From Bacteroidetes bacterium UBA6661 (lineage in GTDB: Bacteria; Bacteroidota; Bacteroidia; AKYH767-A; OLB10): a stretch of DNA of 23,428 nt. Below the pieces are notes generated by a model. That model did no database searches and had not been told where the DNA came from. It saw only the letters and a program-made list of their open reading frames with translations. This document shows, piece by piece, positions 1-8,218 of the stretch. Within the stretch, counting starts at the first letter, position 1, and the number at the start of each line of letters is the position of its first letter. The stretch lies in the NCBI GenBank assembly GCA_002455375.1, contig DKKR01000029.1:630-24057 (forward strand), given 5' to 3'. A program made the translations under genes and the position numbers.

Positions 1-197
1 GGAATTGCAGAAATTACAGCACCCGGAAATATGCGACAGTTGCTACCTATTCTTGCGCCATCATATATAGTTACGTTTGAAGCTATCCATGTGTTATCAC
101 CAATAACAACATCATCATAAATCATTGTAAAGGGTTCAATGGTTACGTTGTTGCCGATTTTTGCTTTAGGACTTACTACTGCAAGAGGTGAAATCAT
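1..197 (-). CDS. lpxA: UDP-N-acetylglucosamine O-acyltransferase LpxA (N-terminal part, cut by window edge)
   Basis: Catalyses the first step of lipid A synthesis, moving a 3-hydroxyacyl chain from ACP to the 3-OH of UDP-GlcNAc in the cytoplasm. Only the first 65 codons lie in the window, and the reading frame runs off the left edge with no stop. The visible protein begins MISPLAVVSPKAKIG and continues as hexapeptide repeats (AKIGNN, VVIGDN, ARIGSN), the left-handed beta-helix of this acyltransferase family. The ATG at 197-195 overlaps the stop of the upstream lpxC/fabZ gene in an ATGA arrangement, so the start is firm. Hexapeptide repeats alone would fit several acyltransferases; the order lpxD, lpxC/fabZ, lpxA and the typical LpxA N-terminus decide the call. 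The catalytic histidine lies beyond the window. Confidence 0.93.
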   Translation of the reverse strand, partial: MISPLAVVSPKAKIGNNVTIEPFTMIYDDVVIGDNTWIASNVTIYDGARIGSNCRIFPGAVISAI

Positions 198-1588
198 GAT
201 TTTTTTACAATTTGAGCCATCATTTCTGCTTCCATAACAACTTTGTCGCCTACAAATGCTTGCCCACCCATGTGGCAAAGTCCACGTCTGATAGGCGAAA
301 TCAAATCGAGCTTAAAGACAACAGTATCACCCGGTTTAACCATATTCTTAAATCGTGCCGATTCTATTTTTAAAAAGTAAGTCCAATAATTCCCCGGATC
401 AGGAACAGTATTAAGAACAAGAATTCCACCTGTTTGCGCCATAGCTTCAATAAGCAATACACCGGGCATTACAGGATTACCCGGAAAATGACCCTGGAAA
501 AACCATTCGTTAGCCGTTACATTTTTAACACCTACAACACCTGTTTCGGTCAACTCAGTGATTTTGTCAATCATCAAAAACGGAAAACGATGTGGCAGGA
601 AAGATTCAATTCTGTTGATATCGAATAGTGCAGGTTTATTGGGGTCAATGATTGGTGCCTTTAAACGGTTTTTATCTTTTTTGATAATTTCTTTAAACTG
701 TTTTGCAAAAGCAACGTTGGCTGCATGACCCGGGCGCGCTGCAAGAATATGTCCTTTCAGATGAACACCAAGCAATGCAAAGTCACCAACAATATCTAAC
801 AGTTTATGTCGTGCAGGCTCATTCTGAAAATGCAGTTCTGTATTATTTAAAATACCTTTATGCTTAATCTCAACTTTTGGTTTCTTGAATAAGGTAGCCA
901 ATTCGTCTAACTTATCTTGTTTTATTTCGCGGTCAACAATTACAATTGCATTATTCAGGTCGCCACCTTTAATTAAGTCGTGCTTAAGCAGCATTTCAAG
1001 TTCATGCAAGAAAACAAACGTTCTGCATTTTGAAATTTCATCTTTGAACTCGGTAATTTTATGCATTTGCGCATGTTGTGTTCCCAACACAGGCGAGTTG
1101 TAATCAACCATTACCGTAATTCTATAGTCGGGACTTGGTACAGCCAGCATTTCAACATTGCGGGCAGGCTCTTCATAAGTGAGGTTTTCTGTAATAACAA
1201 AATAGCTGCGTGTTGCTTCTTGCTCACGTAAGCCGGCCTTTTGAATGGCATTTACAAACGGAAAGGCACTGCCATCAAGAATAGGTACTTCGGGGCCATC
1301 AATTTCAATAAGCACATTATCTACTTCCATGCCTACCAGTGCTGCTAAAACATGTTCGGTAGTACTTACCTTTACACCGTTTGCACTTAGTGTTGTTCCA
1401 CGTGATGTGTCCACAACATTGTCCACATCGGCATCAATAACAGGTTGCCCGTTTACATCGGTTCTTTTAAACTTATATCCATGATTTTCCGGTGCAGGTT
1501 TCAATGTCAGCCTGGCATTTACACCGGTGTGCAACCCCGGACCTTCTACAGTTATTTCTTCTTTTAAAGTAACTTGTTTTACACTCAT
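194..1588 (-). CDS. lpxC/fabZ: Bifunctional LpxC deacetylase / FabZ 3-hydroxyacyl-ACP dehydratase
   Basis: Fused enzyme of 464 residues. Residues 1 to about 305 are LpxC, the zinc enzyme that removes the acetyl group from UDP-3-O-acyl-GlcNAc, the committed step of lipid A synthesis. Residues about 318-464 are FabZ, the hot-dog-fold dehydratase of fatty acid elongation. LpxC landmarks are TTEH with E78 and the zinc ligand H79, HKLLD with zinc ligands H261 and D265, and RPGHAAN with catalytic H288. FabZ landmarks are LPHRFPFLMID at 331-341, GHFPGNP with catalytic H367, and E381 in the following helix. The fusion is known from Bacteroidota and is the best taxonomic marker here. Start and stop both overlap neighbours as ATGA, so translational coupling with lpxD and lpxA is likely. 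Nothing suggests loss of function in either half. Confidence 0.97.
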   Translation of the reverse strand: MSVKQVTLKEEITVEGPGLHTGVNARLTLKPAPENHGYKFKRTDVNGQPVIDADVDNVVDTSRGTTLSANGVKVSTTEHVLAALVGMEVDNVLIEIDGPEVPILDGSAFPFVNAIQKAGLREQEATRSYFVITENLTYEEPARNVEMLAVPSPDYRITVMVDYNSPVLGTQHAQMHKITEFKDEISKCRTFVFLHELEMLLKHDLIKGGDLNNAIVIVDREIKQDKLDELATLFKKPKVEIKHKGILNNTELHFQNEPARHKLLDIVGDFALLGVHLKGHILAARPGHAANVAFAKQFKEIIKKDKNRLKAPIIDPNKPALFDINRIESFLPHRFPFLMIDKITELTETGVVGVKNVTANEWFFQGHFPGNPVMPGVLLIEAMAQTGGILVLNTVPDPGNYWTYFLKIESARFKNMVKPGDTVVFKLDLISPIRRGLCHMGGQAFVGDKVVMEAEMMAQIVKKS

Positions 1589-2634
1589 GATTTATTTTCA
1601 GCAGGGTTTAGACTACCTGTCTTTTTTTCTAACTCGTTAATTTTTCTTTCTAATTGTGGCAACTTTTTAAACACAACGTATGTGCGTTTGTAATCGCTGA
1701 TATTAAATGCCGGTGAACCTTGTACAATTTCGTTAGGTGTTGTGATACTAGTTCCTATACCGGATTGTGCAGCAATTTTTACACCATCAGCAATAGCTAA
1801 GTGCCCGATGATACCTACCTGTCCGCCAATCATACAATTTTTTCCGATTTTGGTTGAACCTGCCACACCTGTTTGTGCAGCAATAACTGTGTTTTCTCCA
1901 ATTTCAACATTGTGTGCAATCTGTATCAAGTTATCTAACTTAACACCTTTGTGTATGACAGTTGATCCTAATGTAGCACGATCAATTGTTGTTCCTGCAC
2001 CAATTTCTACATGGTCGTGAATCACGACATTACCTATCTGTGGAACTTTTTTATAATTGTTGTTTTCGTTGGGAGCAAATCCAAAACCATCGGCACCAAT
2101 AATTACACCTGCATGGATATTGCAATGAGAACCTATATGACAAAAAGAATAAACCCTAACACCGGGAAACAAAGTCGTATTGTCACCAATGATAACATGA
2201 TCACCAACATAACAATGCGGATAAATTTTTACGTTTTTACCGATAATTGCATTCTTGCCAATATATGCAAAAGCACCAATGTAACCTTGATCACCGACTG
2301 TTGCAGAAGGGTCAATAAAAGAAGGCGATTCAACACCTTTTTTATCATTAACTATCTGATTGTATATTTCAAGCAGTGAGGCAAAACTTTTGTAGGCATC
2401 TTCAACTCTGATGAGAGTTGCATTAATAGTGTTTTCAGCCACAAAGTCTTTATTTACAATAACAACCGATGCCTTGGTATCGTAAATATATGGTGTGTAT
2501 TTTGGGTTTGATAAAAAGGATAAAGTTCCCGGTTTGCCTTCTTCGATTTTAGACAAAGAATTCACTTCGGCATCGTGATTTCCCTCTACAGTGCCTTTGA
2601 GGAGGTCTGCTATTTGTTTGGCGGTAAACTTCAT
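1585..2634 (-). CDS. lpxD: UDP-3-O-(3-hydroxyacyl)glucosamine N-acyltransferase LpxD
   Basis: Adds the second hydroxyacyl chain, on nitrogen, to the deacetylated lipid A precursor using acyl-ACP. The 349 residues match the family length. Residues 1-100 form the uridine-binding N-terminal domain (TLSFLSNPKY at 37-46). Residues about 105-305 are hexapeptide repeats of a left-handed beta helix, including GADGFGF at 180-186 and the catalytic-type histidine H241 in IAHNVEIG. A C-terminal helix (YKRTYVVFKKLPQLE, 315-329) ends the protein, as in other LpxD proteins. It is the first gene of the lpxD > lpxC/fabZ > lpxA unit, with a promoter-like element 39 bases upstream. The enzyme acts after LpxC but its gene precedes lpxC here, which is common in this phylum. 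Confidence 0.96.
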   Translation of the reverse strand: MKFTAKQIADLLKGTVEGNHDAEVNSLSKIEEGKPGTLSFLSNPKYTPYIYDTKASVVIVNKDFVAENTINATLIRVEDAYKSFASLLEIYNQIVNDKKGVESPSFIDPSATVGDQGYIGAFAYIGKNAIIGKNVKIYPHCYVGDHVIIGDNTTLFPGVRVYSFCHIGSHCNIHAGVIIGADGFGFAPNENNNYKKVPQIGNVVIHDHVEIGAGTTIDRATLGSTVIHKGVKLDNLIQIAHNVEIGENTVIAAQTGVAGSTKIGKNCMIGGQVGIIGHLAIADGVKIAAQSGIGTSITTPNEIVQGSPAFNISDYKRTYVVFKKLPQLERKINELEKKTGSLNPAENKS

Positions 2635-2672
2635 TTGTTACTCAATAAATTCCGGACTTAGTGCAATGTGTG

Positions 2673-2703
2673 CAAATGTACAAATGAGAAGGGGATATGC
2701 AAA
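2673..2703 (-). promoter_or_regulatory. Promoter of the lpxD-lpxC/fabZ-lpxA unit
   Basis: On the minus strand TTTG (2703-2700) is followed by exactly 19 bases and TACATTTG (2680-2673). This matches the Bacteroidota housekeeping promoter form TTTG-N19-TAnnTTTG. The lpxD ATG follows 39 bases later, leaving a 5' UTR of roughly 30-35 bases. It is the best promoter match in the window. Confidence 0.75.
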
Positions 2704-2814
2704 CTCAACCAATAAATACTATTCAACTAAAAAATAAAGTGAAAAATAGTGATTAGCAAGGGTATAGCCAAGCTATGAATTTAATAATGCTGCAAATTGA
2801 TGTAACTTAAGGCC

Positions 2815-3987
2815 TCATTGCCTATGGGCACATTGGCTTTGTAAAACAGCGGTCAGCCCGGCAAACATCCAGGCATTACTCCAACGCATAAATGATGTCT
2901 TTTCTGTATAATTTTTATATTTTCTGAAATAAAAATAACCCTTTGAATGCTGCATATTTTCAAGCATGTATTCTGCAACTTTAATGGCTAGGGTCTGTTC
3001 ATTAAAACGGGTTAATGTCAAAAGAGATTGTGCTGCAGCTGTACAGTCAACCGGAAAGACATTGTTGTTATAGAATTTTGGAATATGACCTTCAAGAAAA
3101 AAGTTTTTAATGTAAAAATTTTTTCCCGCTTCAAGGTTTTCATTGTACGTTTTGTCGTCACAGTGTAAGACATATTCATGCAAACAATCTAAAACATAAC
3201 CGGTGTGATAGTTGTCAATCCATGTTCCTGCATCACTGGTTGAGTAAATCCATGCACCATCTGCACGTTGATGTTTCATGACAAAGGCAACAGAATCTGC
3301 AGCTGCCTTTTTTAGTGTTTCATCTTTTGTTACTGAATAAACCTGAGACAACAAACGAGAGCCTTTCATGCTTGCATTAAATACCACCTGCTTATCGAAT
3401 GGTGAATAGGAAAAACAAAAGCTGCCATCGCTGTCGGTAGTACGATTCAAGTCTTGTAACACAAAATTGGCAGCACTTTTACATAGGTCTAATGCTTTTT
3501 GATTTCCTGTTTGTTGCCATGCTATAAAAAGAGCATTGGTAATTATTCCTGTTGCAACAACTGTTGGTTGATATGCAGGAATGTTTGCATAACGTGCTTC
3601 CCAGTCAAAATCATATCCCCAACATGCACCATGAAATCCTTTAGGGATAAGTTTTTCAAGTTCATTAATAAGGTTAGAAATATTTTGGTTAAGTACATTT
3701 TTTTCTTGCTGATTAACATGAATCAGTTGCGCATAAGCTTGAATACAAAGGCCAAGTGTAACAGGATTCAATCCTTTGGGAACAAAAAGCAGTGTTCGTA
3801 AATTGAGTGGCGATCGTTTAACTAATTGTTGTGCACCAAAGCGAATCAACTTGTTTTTATTCAGCAAGGGTAATTTAAAAAGCGGAGATTTTAATGCATC
3901 GTAAGGGTCGTATCCCTTGTAGCGATGCGCCTCAATATATTTTCGCAGTTGGGATGTTGCCGCTTCAATTGTTCGTGATGCATCCAT
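2815..3987 (-). CDS. Alpha/alpha-toroid protein of a surface-glycan cluster, function unknown
   Basis: A 390-residue cytoplasmic-looking protein with no signal peptide and no clear membrane segment. Regularly spaced helical stretches suggest an alpha/alpha-toroid like those of glycan-active enzymes. Strongly patterned segments are WGYDFDWEAR at 123-132, FCFSYSPFD at 190-198, a glycine/aspartate-rich stretch ending in WIDNYHTGYVLD at 256-267, and MRWSNAWMF at 367-375. These aromatic and acidic clusters would suit a carbohydrate site. Relatives in polysaccharide clusters are, as far as I recall, sometimes labelled delta-aminolevulinic acid dehydratase; nothing here supports that, as no PBG-synthase lysine or metal motif is visible. 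The start lies 4 bases after the stop of the bi-domain oxidoreductase gene, so co-transcription and a shared pathway are likely. It could be a lyase, hydrolase or epimerase acting on the same sugar; this is inference. Confidence 0.7.
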   Translation of the reverse strand: MDASRTIEAATSQLRKYIEAHRYKGYDPYDALKSPLFKLPLLNKNKLIRFGAQQLVKRSPLNLRTLLFVPKGLNPVTLGLCIQAYAQLIHVNQQEKNVLNQNISNLINELEKLIPKGFHGACWGYDFDWEARYANIPAYQPTVVATGIITNALFIAWQQTGNQKALDLCKSAANFVLQDLNRTTDSDGSFCFSYSPFDKQVVFNASMKGSRLLSQVYSVTKDETLKKAAADSVAFVMKHQRADGAWIYSTSDAGTWIDNYHTGYVLDCLHEYVLHCDDKTYNENLEAGKNFYIKNFFLEGHIPKFYNNNVFPVDCTAAAQSLLTLTRFNEQTLAIKVAEYMLENMQHSKGYFYFRKYKNYTEKTSFMRWSNAWMFAGLTAVLQSQCAHRQ

Positions 3988-3991
3988 TGAA

Positions 3992-6118
3992 TTAAAGAAT
4001 TATTCTTTCGCCATTGGAGGCAATGCTTTGTAATGCACGGAATGTTGCCAGCGTGCTCAAAACAGTGTCTTCAAAAGGTATAGGTGCGGGTTTGCCCTGA
4101 ATAATACTTTCTACAAATGCTTTAACCTCATTCTGATGCCCTTTATCCTGATTACCGGTATATTTCTTTTCAGATTTACCGAATACAGTCAGTGTTTTAA
4201 AATCATCAAGAACTGCGACAATGCCAGAACCAAATACTTCAAGATATTCTTTGCTGATATTTTTATTGCCATTGCTGAAATAACTTACCGAAGCGGTACT
4301 GCCATTTTCAAATTGTAGGTTAAAGCAAACGGTATCGTTTAGTTTTTGTGCATCATTCAATGCAACTGCACTTATAGTTGTAAGTTTTGAGCCGGCAAGA
4401 AACATGCATAAATCAATAAAGTGACAGGCTTCACCAACAATTCGTCCACCGCCAACTTTTAAGTCATGCACCCAATGATCAGCAGGGATTACGCCTGCAT
4501 TGATTCTGTAATTTATGGCAATTGGATTTCCGGAAGAAAAAGTTTTTTTAATGGTTTGAATCATTGGAGCAAACCTTCTGTTGAAGCCAACCATTACCCT
4601 GCAGTTATGCTTGGTAAATTCATGTTGTATCTGCACCAATTCTTCTTCTGATAAGCAAAGAGGTTTTTCAACAAATACATTTTTCCCTGACTGTAATGCC
4701 TGCATAACATATCCTGCATGTGTTTCGTGGCGTGTAGCAATGAAAACTGTATTAATATCACCATTGCTGAAAATATCCTGAGCATTACCCGATGCAAAAG
4801 CAAATTGATTTTTATCTGCAATGTTTCGCGCATTATTCGGTCGTGCAGTAACAATGCCACTGAGTTTTGCAGGCGTATTCTTTAATGCAGGCAATAAAAA
4901 ATTTTGTCCGAAAGAACCTGCGCCAATCATACCGGCAACCACATCACTCTTAGTATAAGAAGGGTTGGAGAGATTTACTTTTTGTTGTAAAGGTTTGTGA
5001 GTGTCATATTTCAAAACCATGCCAACAAAAGGCTCGGTTTTGTTCATGATAAGGTCGTATGCTGCAGGTGCTTCTTTAAAATCAAATGTATGTGTCAGCA
5101 GATTAGTCAGATTGATTTTTCCGGTTGCAATTAAGTCAACAAAAGCAGCCATGTTTCTGTTTTCTGTCCAGCGTACGTAGCCGTAAGGATAGTCTATTCC
5201 TCCTTCTTCATATTCTGAATCATAACGCCCCGGACCATAAGAACAACTCATTCGCAGGTCTAATTCTTTTTTAAAATAGTTGGGTCGTTTAAACCCTGTA
5301 GGTACTGCACCAACTATAACTACTTTTCCTTTTCTGCGACATAAGGCACCTGCAAGATCAACGGGGTCGAGTGAGTCGGTGCCGGCAGTAATTATTACTG
5401 CGTCAGTGCCGTAGCCGTTAGTAATGTTATTGATAGAACTTTCGAGGTCTTCACTGTTTCGGGTAAATGCAGCGTCAATATCAGTATGCAAAGCAAGGTC
5501 AACCATACGTTGGTCAATATCAATTCCTATTGTTTTTATACCACCTGCTTTCAGCATTTGAACGGTAAGTTGTCCAACCAGACCAAGCCCGATAACCACA
5601 CAATTTTCACCTAAGCGGAGGTCAGCTTGTCTGATGCCCTGCAAGGCAATAGAGCCTAAAGTTGTAAAGCATGCATGTTGAAGGGCAATTTTATCGTTTA
5701 GTTTAACACAAAGATTTACCGGCACAGCAATCACTTCTGCATGTACAGCACTGTTGCCGCCACAAGCAACCAAATCACCAACTCTGAATTCTGTAACATC
5801 AGGCGCAACGGCAATAATTTCGCCTGCTGAACTATAGCCTAATGATGATGGTGCATCTAATTTATTCATCACCATTTTATAGGTGTTTAATAAACCGAAT
5901 GTTTTTGCTGCATCAATCACTTTTTTTACTTCTTCTTTTCTTGCTCTTGCCTTACCGATATAACTCAGACGTGCATCTTTTACGGTTTTGCCTTCTGTGC
6001 CTGCACTAATCAGTGAATAATGATTGCGTACTAAAACCTGTCCTGATGAAAGCACAGGAAAAGGCACTTCAAGCAACTGCATTTTTCCATCTTTCAGATT
6101 TTGTGTTAACTGTTCCAT
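3992..6118 (-). CDS. Bi-domain oxidoreductase: MDR dehydrogenase fused to Gfo/Idh/MocA oxidoreductase
   Basis: A 708-residue fusion of two NAD(P)-dependent dehydrogenases. Residues 1 to about 372 resemble zinc-type medium-chain dehydrogenases, with GYSSAGEI at 94-101 where zinc enzymes have GHExxG, and a Rossmann motif GLGLVGQ at 177-183. The usual catalytic-zinc histidine and the four structural-zinc cysteines are not evident, so this half may be zinc-independent. Residues about 392-708 are a Gfo/Idh/MocA sugar dehydrogenase, with a second Rossmann motif IGAGSFG at 398-404, EKP at 484-486 and GEACHFIDL at 562-570, whose histidine H566 is in the usual catalytic position. The gene lies in a glycan cluster, 19 bases after the epimerase gene and 4 before the toroid gene. 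An oxidation/reduction relay on a nucleotide sugar is plausible, but the substrate cannot be read from sequence. Confidence 0.88.
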   Translation of the reverse strand: MEQLTQNLKDGKMQLLEVPFPVLSSGQVLVRNHYSLISAGTEGKTVKDARLSYIGKARARKEEVKKVIDAAKTFGLLNTYKMVMNKLDAPSSLGYSSAGEIIAVAPDVTEFRVGDLVACGGNSAVHAEVIAVPVNLCVKLNDKIALQHACFTTLGSIALQGIRQADLRLGENCVVIGLGLVGQLTVQMLKAGGIKTIGIDIDQRMVDLALHTDIDAAFTRNSEDLESSINNITNGYGTDAVIITAGTDSLDPVDLAGALCRRKGKVVIVGAVPTGFKRPNYFKKELDLRMSCSYGPGRYDSEYEEGGIDYPYGYVRWTENRNMAAFVDLIATGKINLTNLLTHTFDFKEAPAAYDLIMNKTEPFVGMVLKYDTHKPLQQKVNLSNPSYTKSDVVAGMIGAGSFGQNFLLPALKNTPAKLSGIVTARPNNARNIADKNQFAFASGNAQDIFSNGDINTVFIATRHETHAGYVMQALQSGKNVFVEKPLCLSEEELVQIQHEFTKHNCRVMVGFNRRFAPMIQTIKKTFSSGNPIAINYRINAGVIPADHWVHDLKVGGGRIVGEACHFIDLCMFLAGSKLTTISAVALNDAQKLNDTVCFNLQFENGSTASVSYFSNGNKNISKEYLEVFGSGIVAVLDDFKTLTVFGKSEKKYTGNQDKGHQNEVKAFVESIIQGKPAPIPFEDTVLSTLATFRALQSIASNGERIIL

Positions 6119-6137
6119 TTTTTGCAGTTTAAATTGT

Positions 6138-7097
6138 TTATGCAGAATAATTTTGATCGAACCACTTCCTGAATGCTGTTAATCCTTCTTCTAAAGTTGT
6201 AGCAGGACTATAGTTAAGTAATTCTTTTGCTTTGCTTATGTCGGCAAAAGTATGCGGTACATCACCGGGCTGATCGGGTAGTTTTTCAAGTATTGCTTTT
6301 TTACCCGCTTCTTTTTCTATAGCTGCAATCAGCATATTCAGATTTATGGTTCTGTTATTACCAAGATTAATGATTTCGTAATTGCTTTTATCGTAATGCA
6401 TAGCTGCAATTATGCCTTTCACAATGTCACTGACATAGGTATAATCACGGCTTGTTTCACCATTACCAAAAAATGGAATTGACTTTTCCTGACGTATCAA
6501 TTTAAAAAATTTATGAATAGCTAAGTCAGGTCGTTGGCGAGGACCAAACACTGTAAAGAAACGTAGAGATATAAACCTGATGCCATATAAATGCGAGTAG
6601 CTATGCCCGGTAAGTTCGCATGCAACTTTTGTTGATGCATAAGGCGAGATAGGTTTCAAAACAAAATCATTTTCGCTCCATGGTGTGTTTGGGTTGATTC
6701 CATAAACACTGCTGCTGCCTGCAAAAACAAACTGTTTGATATTTTTTTCTTTTGCCTTCTCCAGCAGGTTTATAGTTCCTTTGATATTCACGTCCTCATA
6801 AAGTAAGGGTTTTTCAATACTCGGTCTCACTCCGGCACGTGCAGCAAGATGAACAATAATATCAAATGGTTGTTGAAATAATTTTTCTAGAAAGGTAGTG
6901 TTACGAATATCACCTTCGTGCAAAAAAAAGTTTTTACTCTTTAGTGCTTCTAAAATATTGTTTCTTTTTAAGGCAGGATTATAAAAATCATCAAACACAT
7001 CAAGGCAATGCACTTCATATTGGTCATTAGCTAAAAGGGCATCGCATAAATTGCTGCCAATAAAACCTGCTCCGCCTGTTACTAATACTTTTTTCAA
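6138..7097 (-). CDS. NAD-dependent nucleotide-sugar epimerase/dehydratase (extended SDR, UDP-glucuronate 4-epimerase-like)
   Basis: A 319-residue extended short-chain dehydrogenase/reductase. It has TGGAGFIGSN at 7-16 (NAD-binding GxxGxxG), a DIRN segment near 63-66, HLAARAGVRPS at 83-93, SSSVYG at 128-133 and the catalytic pair Y153/K157 in YASTK. The stretch RFFTVFGPRQRPD at 179-191 resembles UDP-glucuronate 4-epimerases more than GalE, but UDP-glucose 4-epimerase and related enzymes remain possible. The start codon is TTG: the first beta strand begins at once (KKVLVTGG) and no ATG lies nearby in frame, so TTG at 7097 is well supported. The gene is 11 bases from the glycosyltransferase upstream and 19 from the bi-domain oxidoreductase downstream. 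It probably supplies an activated sugar to the same glycan. Confidence 0.88.
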   Translation of the reverse strand: MKKVLVTGGAGFIGSNLCDALLANDQYEVHCLDVFDDFYNPALKRNNILEALKSKNFFLHEGDIRNTTFLEKLFQQPFDIIVHLAARAGVRPSIEKPLLYEDVNIKGTINLLEKAKEKNIKQFVFAGSSSVYGINPNTPWSENDFVLKPISPYASTKVACELTGHSYSHLYGIRFISLRFFTVFGPRQRPDLAIHKFFKLIRQEKSIPFFGNGETSRDYTYVSDIVKGIIAAMHYDKSNYEIINLGNNRTINLNMLIAAIEKEAGKKAILEKLPDQPGDVPHTFADISKAKELLNYSPATTLEEGLTAFRKWFDQNYSA

Positions 7098-7108
7098 TTC
7101 AATAAACT

Positions 7109-8218
7109 TTAATTCTCTATTACACTTCTGAATGCATGGCCCATTCGTTCAACCATTTTTTCTTCTGTCAGATTTTCTAAGTAGATACGTCTGCTTTCTG
7201 CACCCATTTTATTTCTCAGTTCTTTATCGTTTGCCAAAATAATTATTTTTTCGGCTAATTGCTGAATATTTTTCTTTTCTACAAGATAACCGTTTTTGCC
7301 GTCATGTACACTTTCGGAGATTGCTGCATGGTCTGTAGAAATTACTGGCAGTCCGGCAGCCATAGCTTCAACAGTTACCCACGGATGACCTTCATTACGA
7401 TAGTATGTAGGAAAAACAAAAATATCGGCTTCGTTCAGGATACTGAACTTTTTATCACCTTTAACAGGTCCGTGATTTACTACAGGAAGTTCAGGATGTT
7501 GTTGAAGAAAGTTTTCAAAATCTGTTTTCACATCTTCTTCGCGCCATTCACCGGCAAACACAAATTCTACATTTTTATTTTTTTCATACACTAATGGTGT
7601 TGCATACAATGCTTCTAAGACTCCTTTGGTACGCACATAGTTTCCTAAAAAAAGTACTTTAACCTTATTGTTGTTTCGCTCATTATAGTTTACCGGAAAA
7701 TTACCACCATTTGGAATAACAAATATTTTTTCATCAGGTACAATCCAGTTAAATAGTTTACGCAGGTTGTTGCCAAGCACAATCTGTCCATTAACTTTTT
7801 TATGTACAAAACGAATAAAAGATTTCATCGTTTTTCCACTTTCATTATACCAGTTCAGAAAATATCCGCCACGAAGATGTGTAAGTACTTTTATACCAAA
7901 AAGCTTTGCGATCAGAATATATCCTGCATCGCGTGTGTAGCCAACGTTGGTTTGCCCTGCCGGAACATAAACAAGATTTGGGCGATAGCGAATACAATAC
8001 CAAAATAGCTGAAAATATTGTTTAAATGCCAGATAAAAATTTGTGAAATCGAGTTTTGCTAATGTATTGATGTCACGTTTATCTGAAAGGTCAAGATGAA
8101 TCAGATTAAATTCGTCTTTGAGTTTTGAGTTAAGAATAATTTCGCAGGCAACAGAGGGGCCAATGTAGGGTGGAGGCAATTTACCCAGAAAAATAACCGT
8201 ATATTTTTTATCACTCAT
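7109..8218 (-). CDS. GT4-family (GT-B fold) glycosyltransferase
   Basis: A 369-residue cytosolic retaining glycosyltransferase. The N-terminal half has the glycine/proline-rich acceptor loop KLPPPYIGPS at 13-22. The C-terminal half has VKVLFLGNYVRTKGV at 186-200, which starts the nucleotide-sugar domain, then the E-x7-E signature E276/E284 in EGHPWVTVEAMAAGLPVI, typical of GT4. No signal peptide or membrane segment is evident; family members associate with the inner membrane while extending lipid-linked glycans. The ATG overlaps the stop of the GT39-like gene (ATGA at 8218-8215), indicating coupled translation. The donor and acceptor sugars cannot be named. Confidence 0.92.
   Translation of the reverse strand: MSDKKYTVIFLGKLPPPYIGPSVACEIILNSKLKDEFNLIHLDLSDKRDINTLAKLDFTNFYLAFKQYFQLFWYCIRYRPNLVYVPAGQTNVGYTRDAGYILIAKLFGIKVLTHLRGGYFLNWYNESGKTMKSFIRFVHKKVNGQIVLGNNLRKLFNWIVPDEKIFVIPNGGNFPVNYNERNNNKVKVLFLGNYVRTKGVLEALYATPLVYEKNKNVEFVFAGEWREEDVKTDFENFLQQHPELPVVNHGPVKGDKKFSILNEADIFVFPTYYRNEGHPWVTVEAMAAGLPVISTDHAAISESVHDGKNGYLVEKKNIQQLAEKIIILANDKELRNKMGAESRRIYLENLTEEKMVERMGHAFRSVIEN

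Noticed and set aside
2764..2776. Short inverted repeat ATAGC-CAA-GCTAT after the toroid gene as a terminator
   Set aside because: Only five base pairs with a three-base loop, and the T-rich stretch on the minus strand is about 15 bases away; too weak to annotate.
4594..4860. Open frame of 88 residues on the minus strand inside the bi-domain oxidoreductase gene
   Set aside because: It overlaps a strongly supported gene in another frame and has no recognisable composition or motif; the same holds for the other frames of 60-130 residues antisense to known genes.
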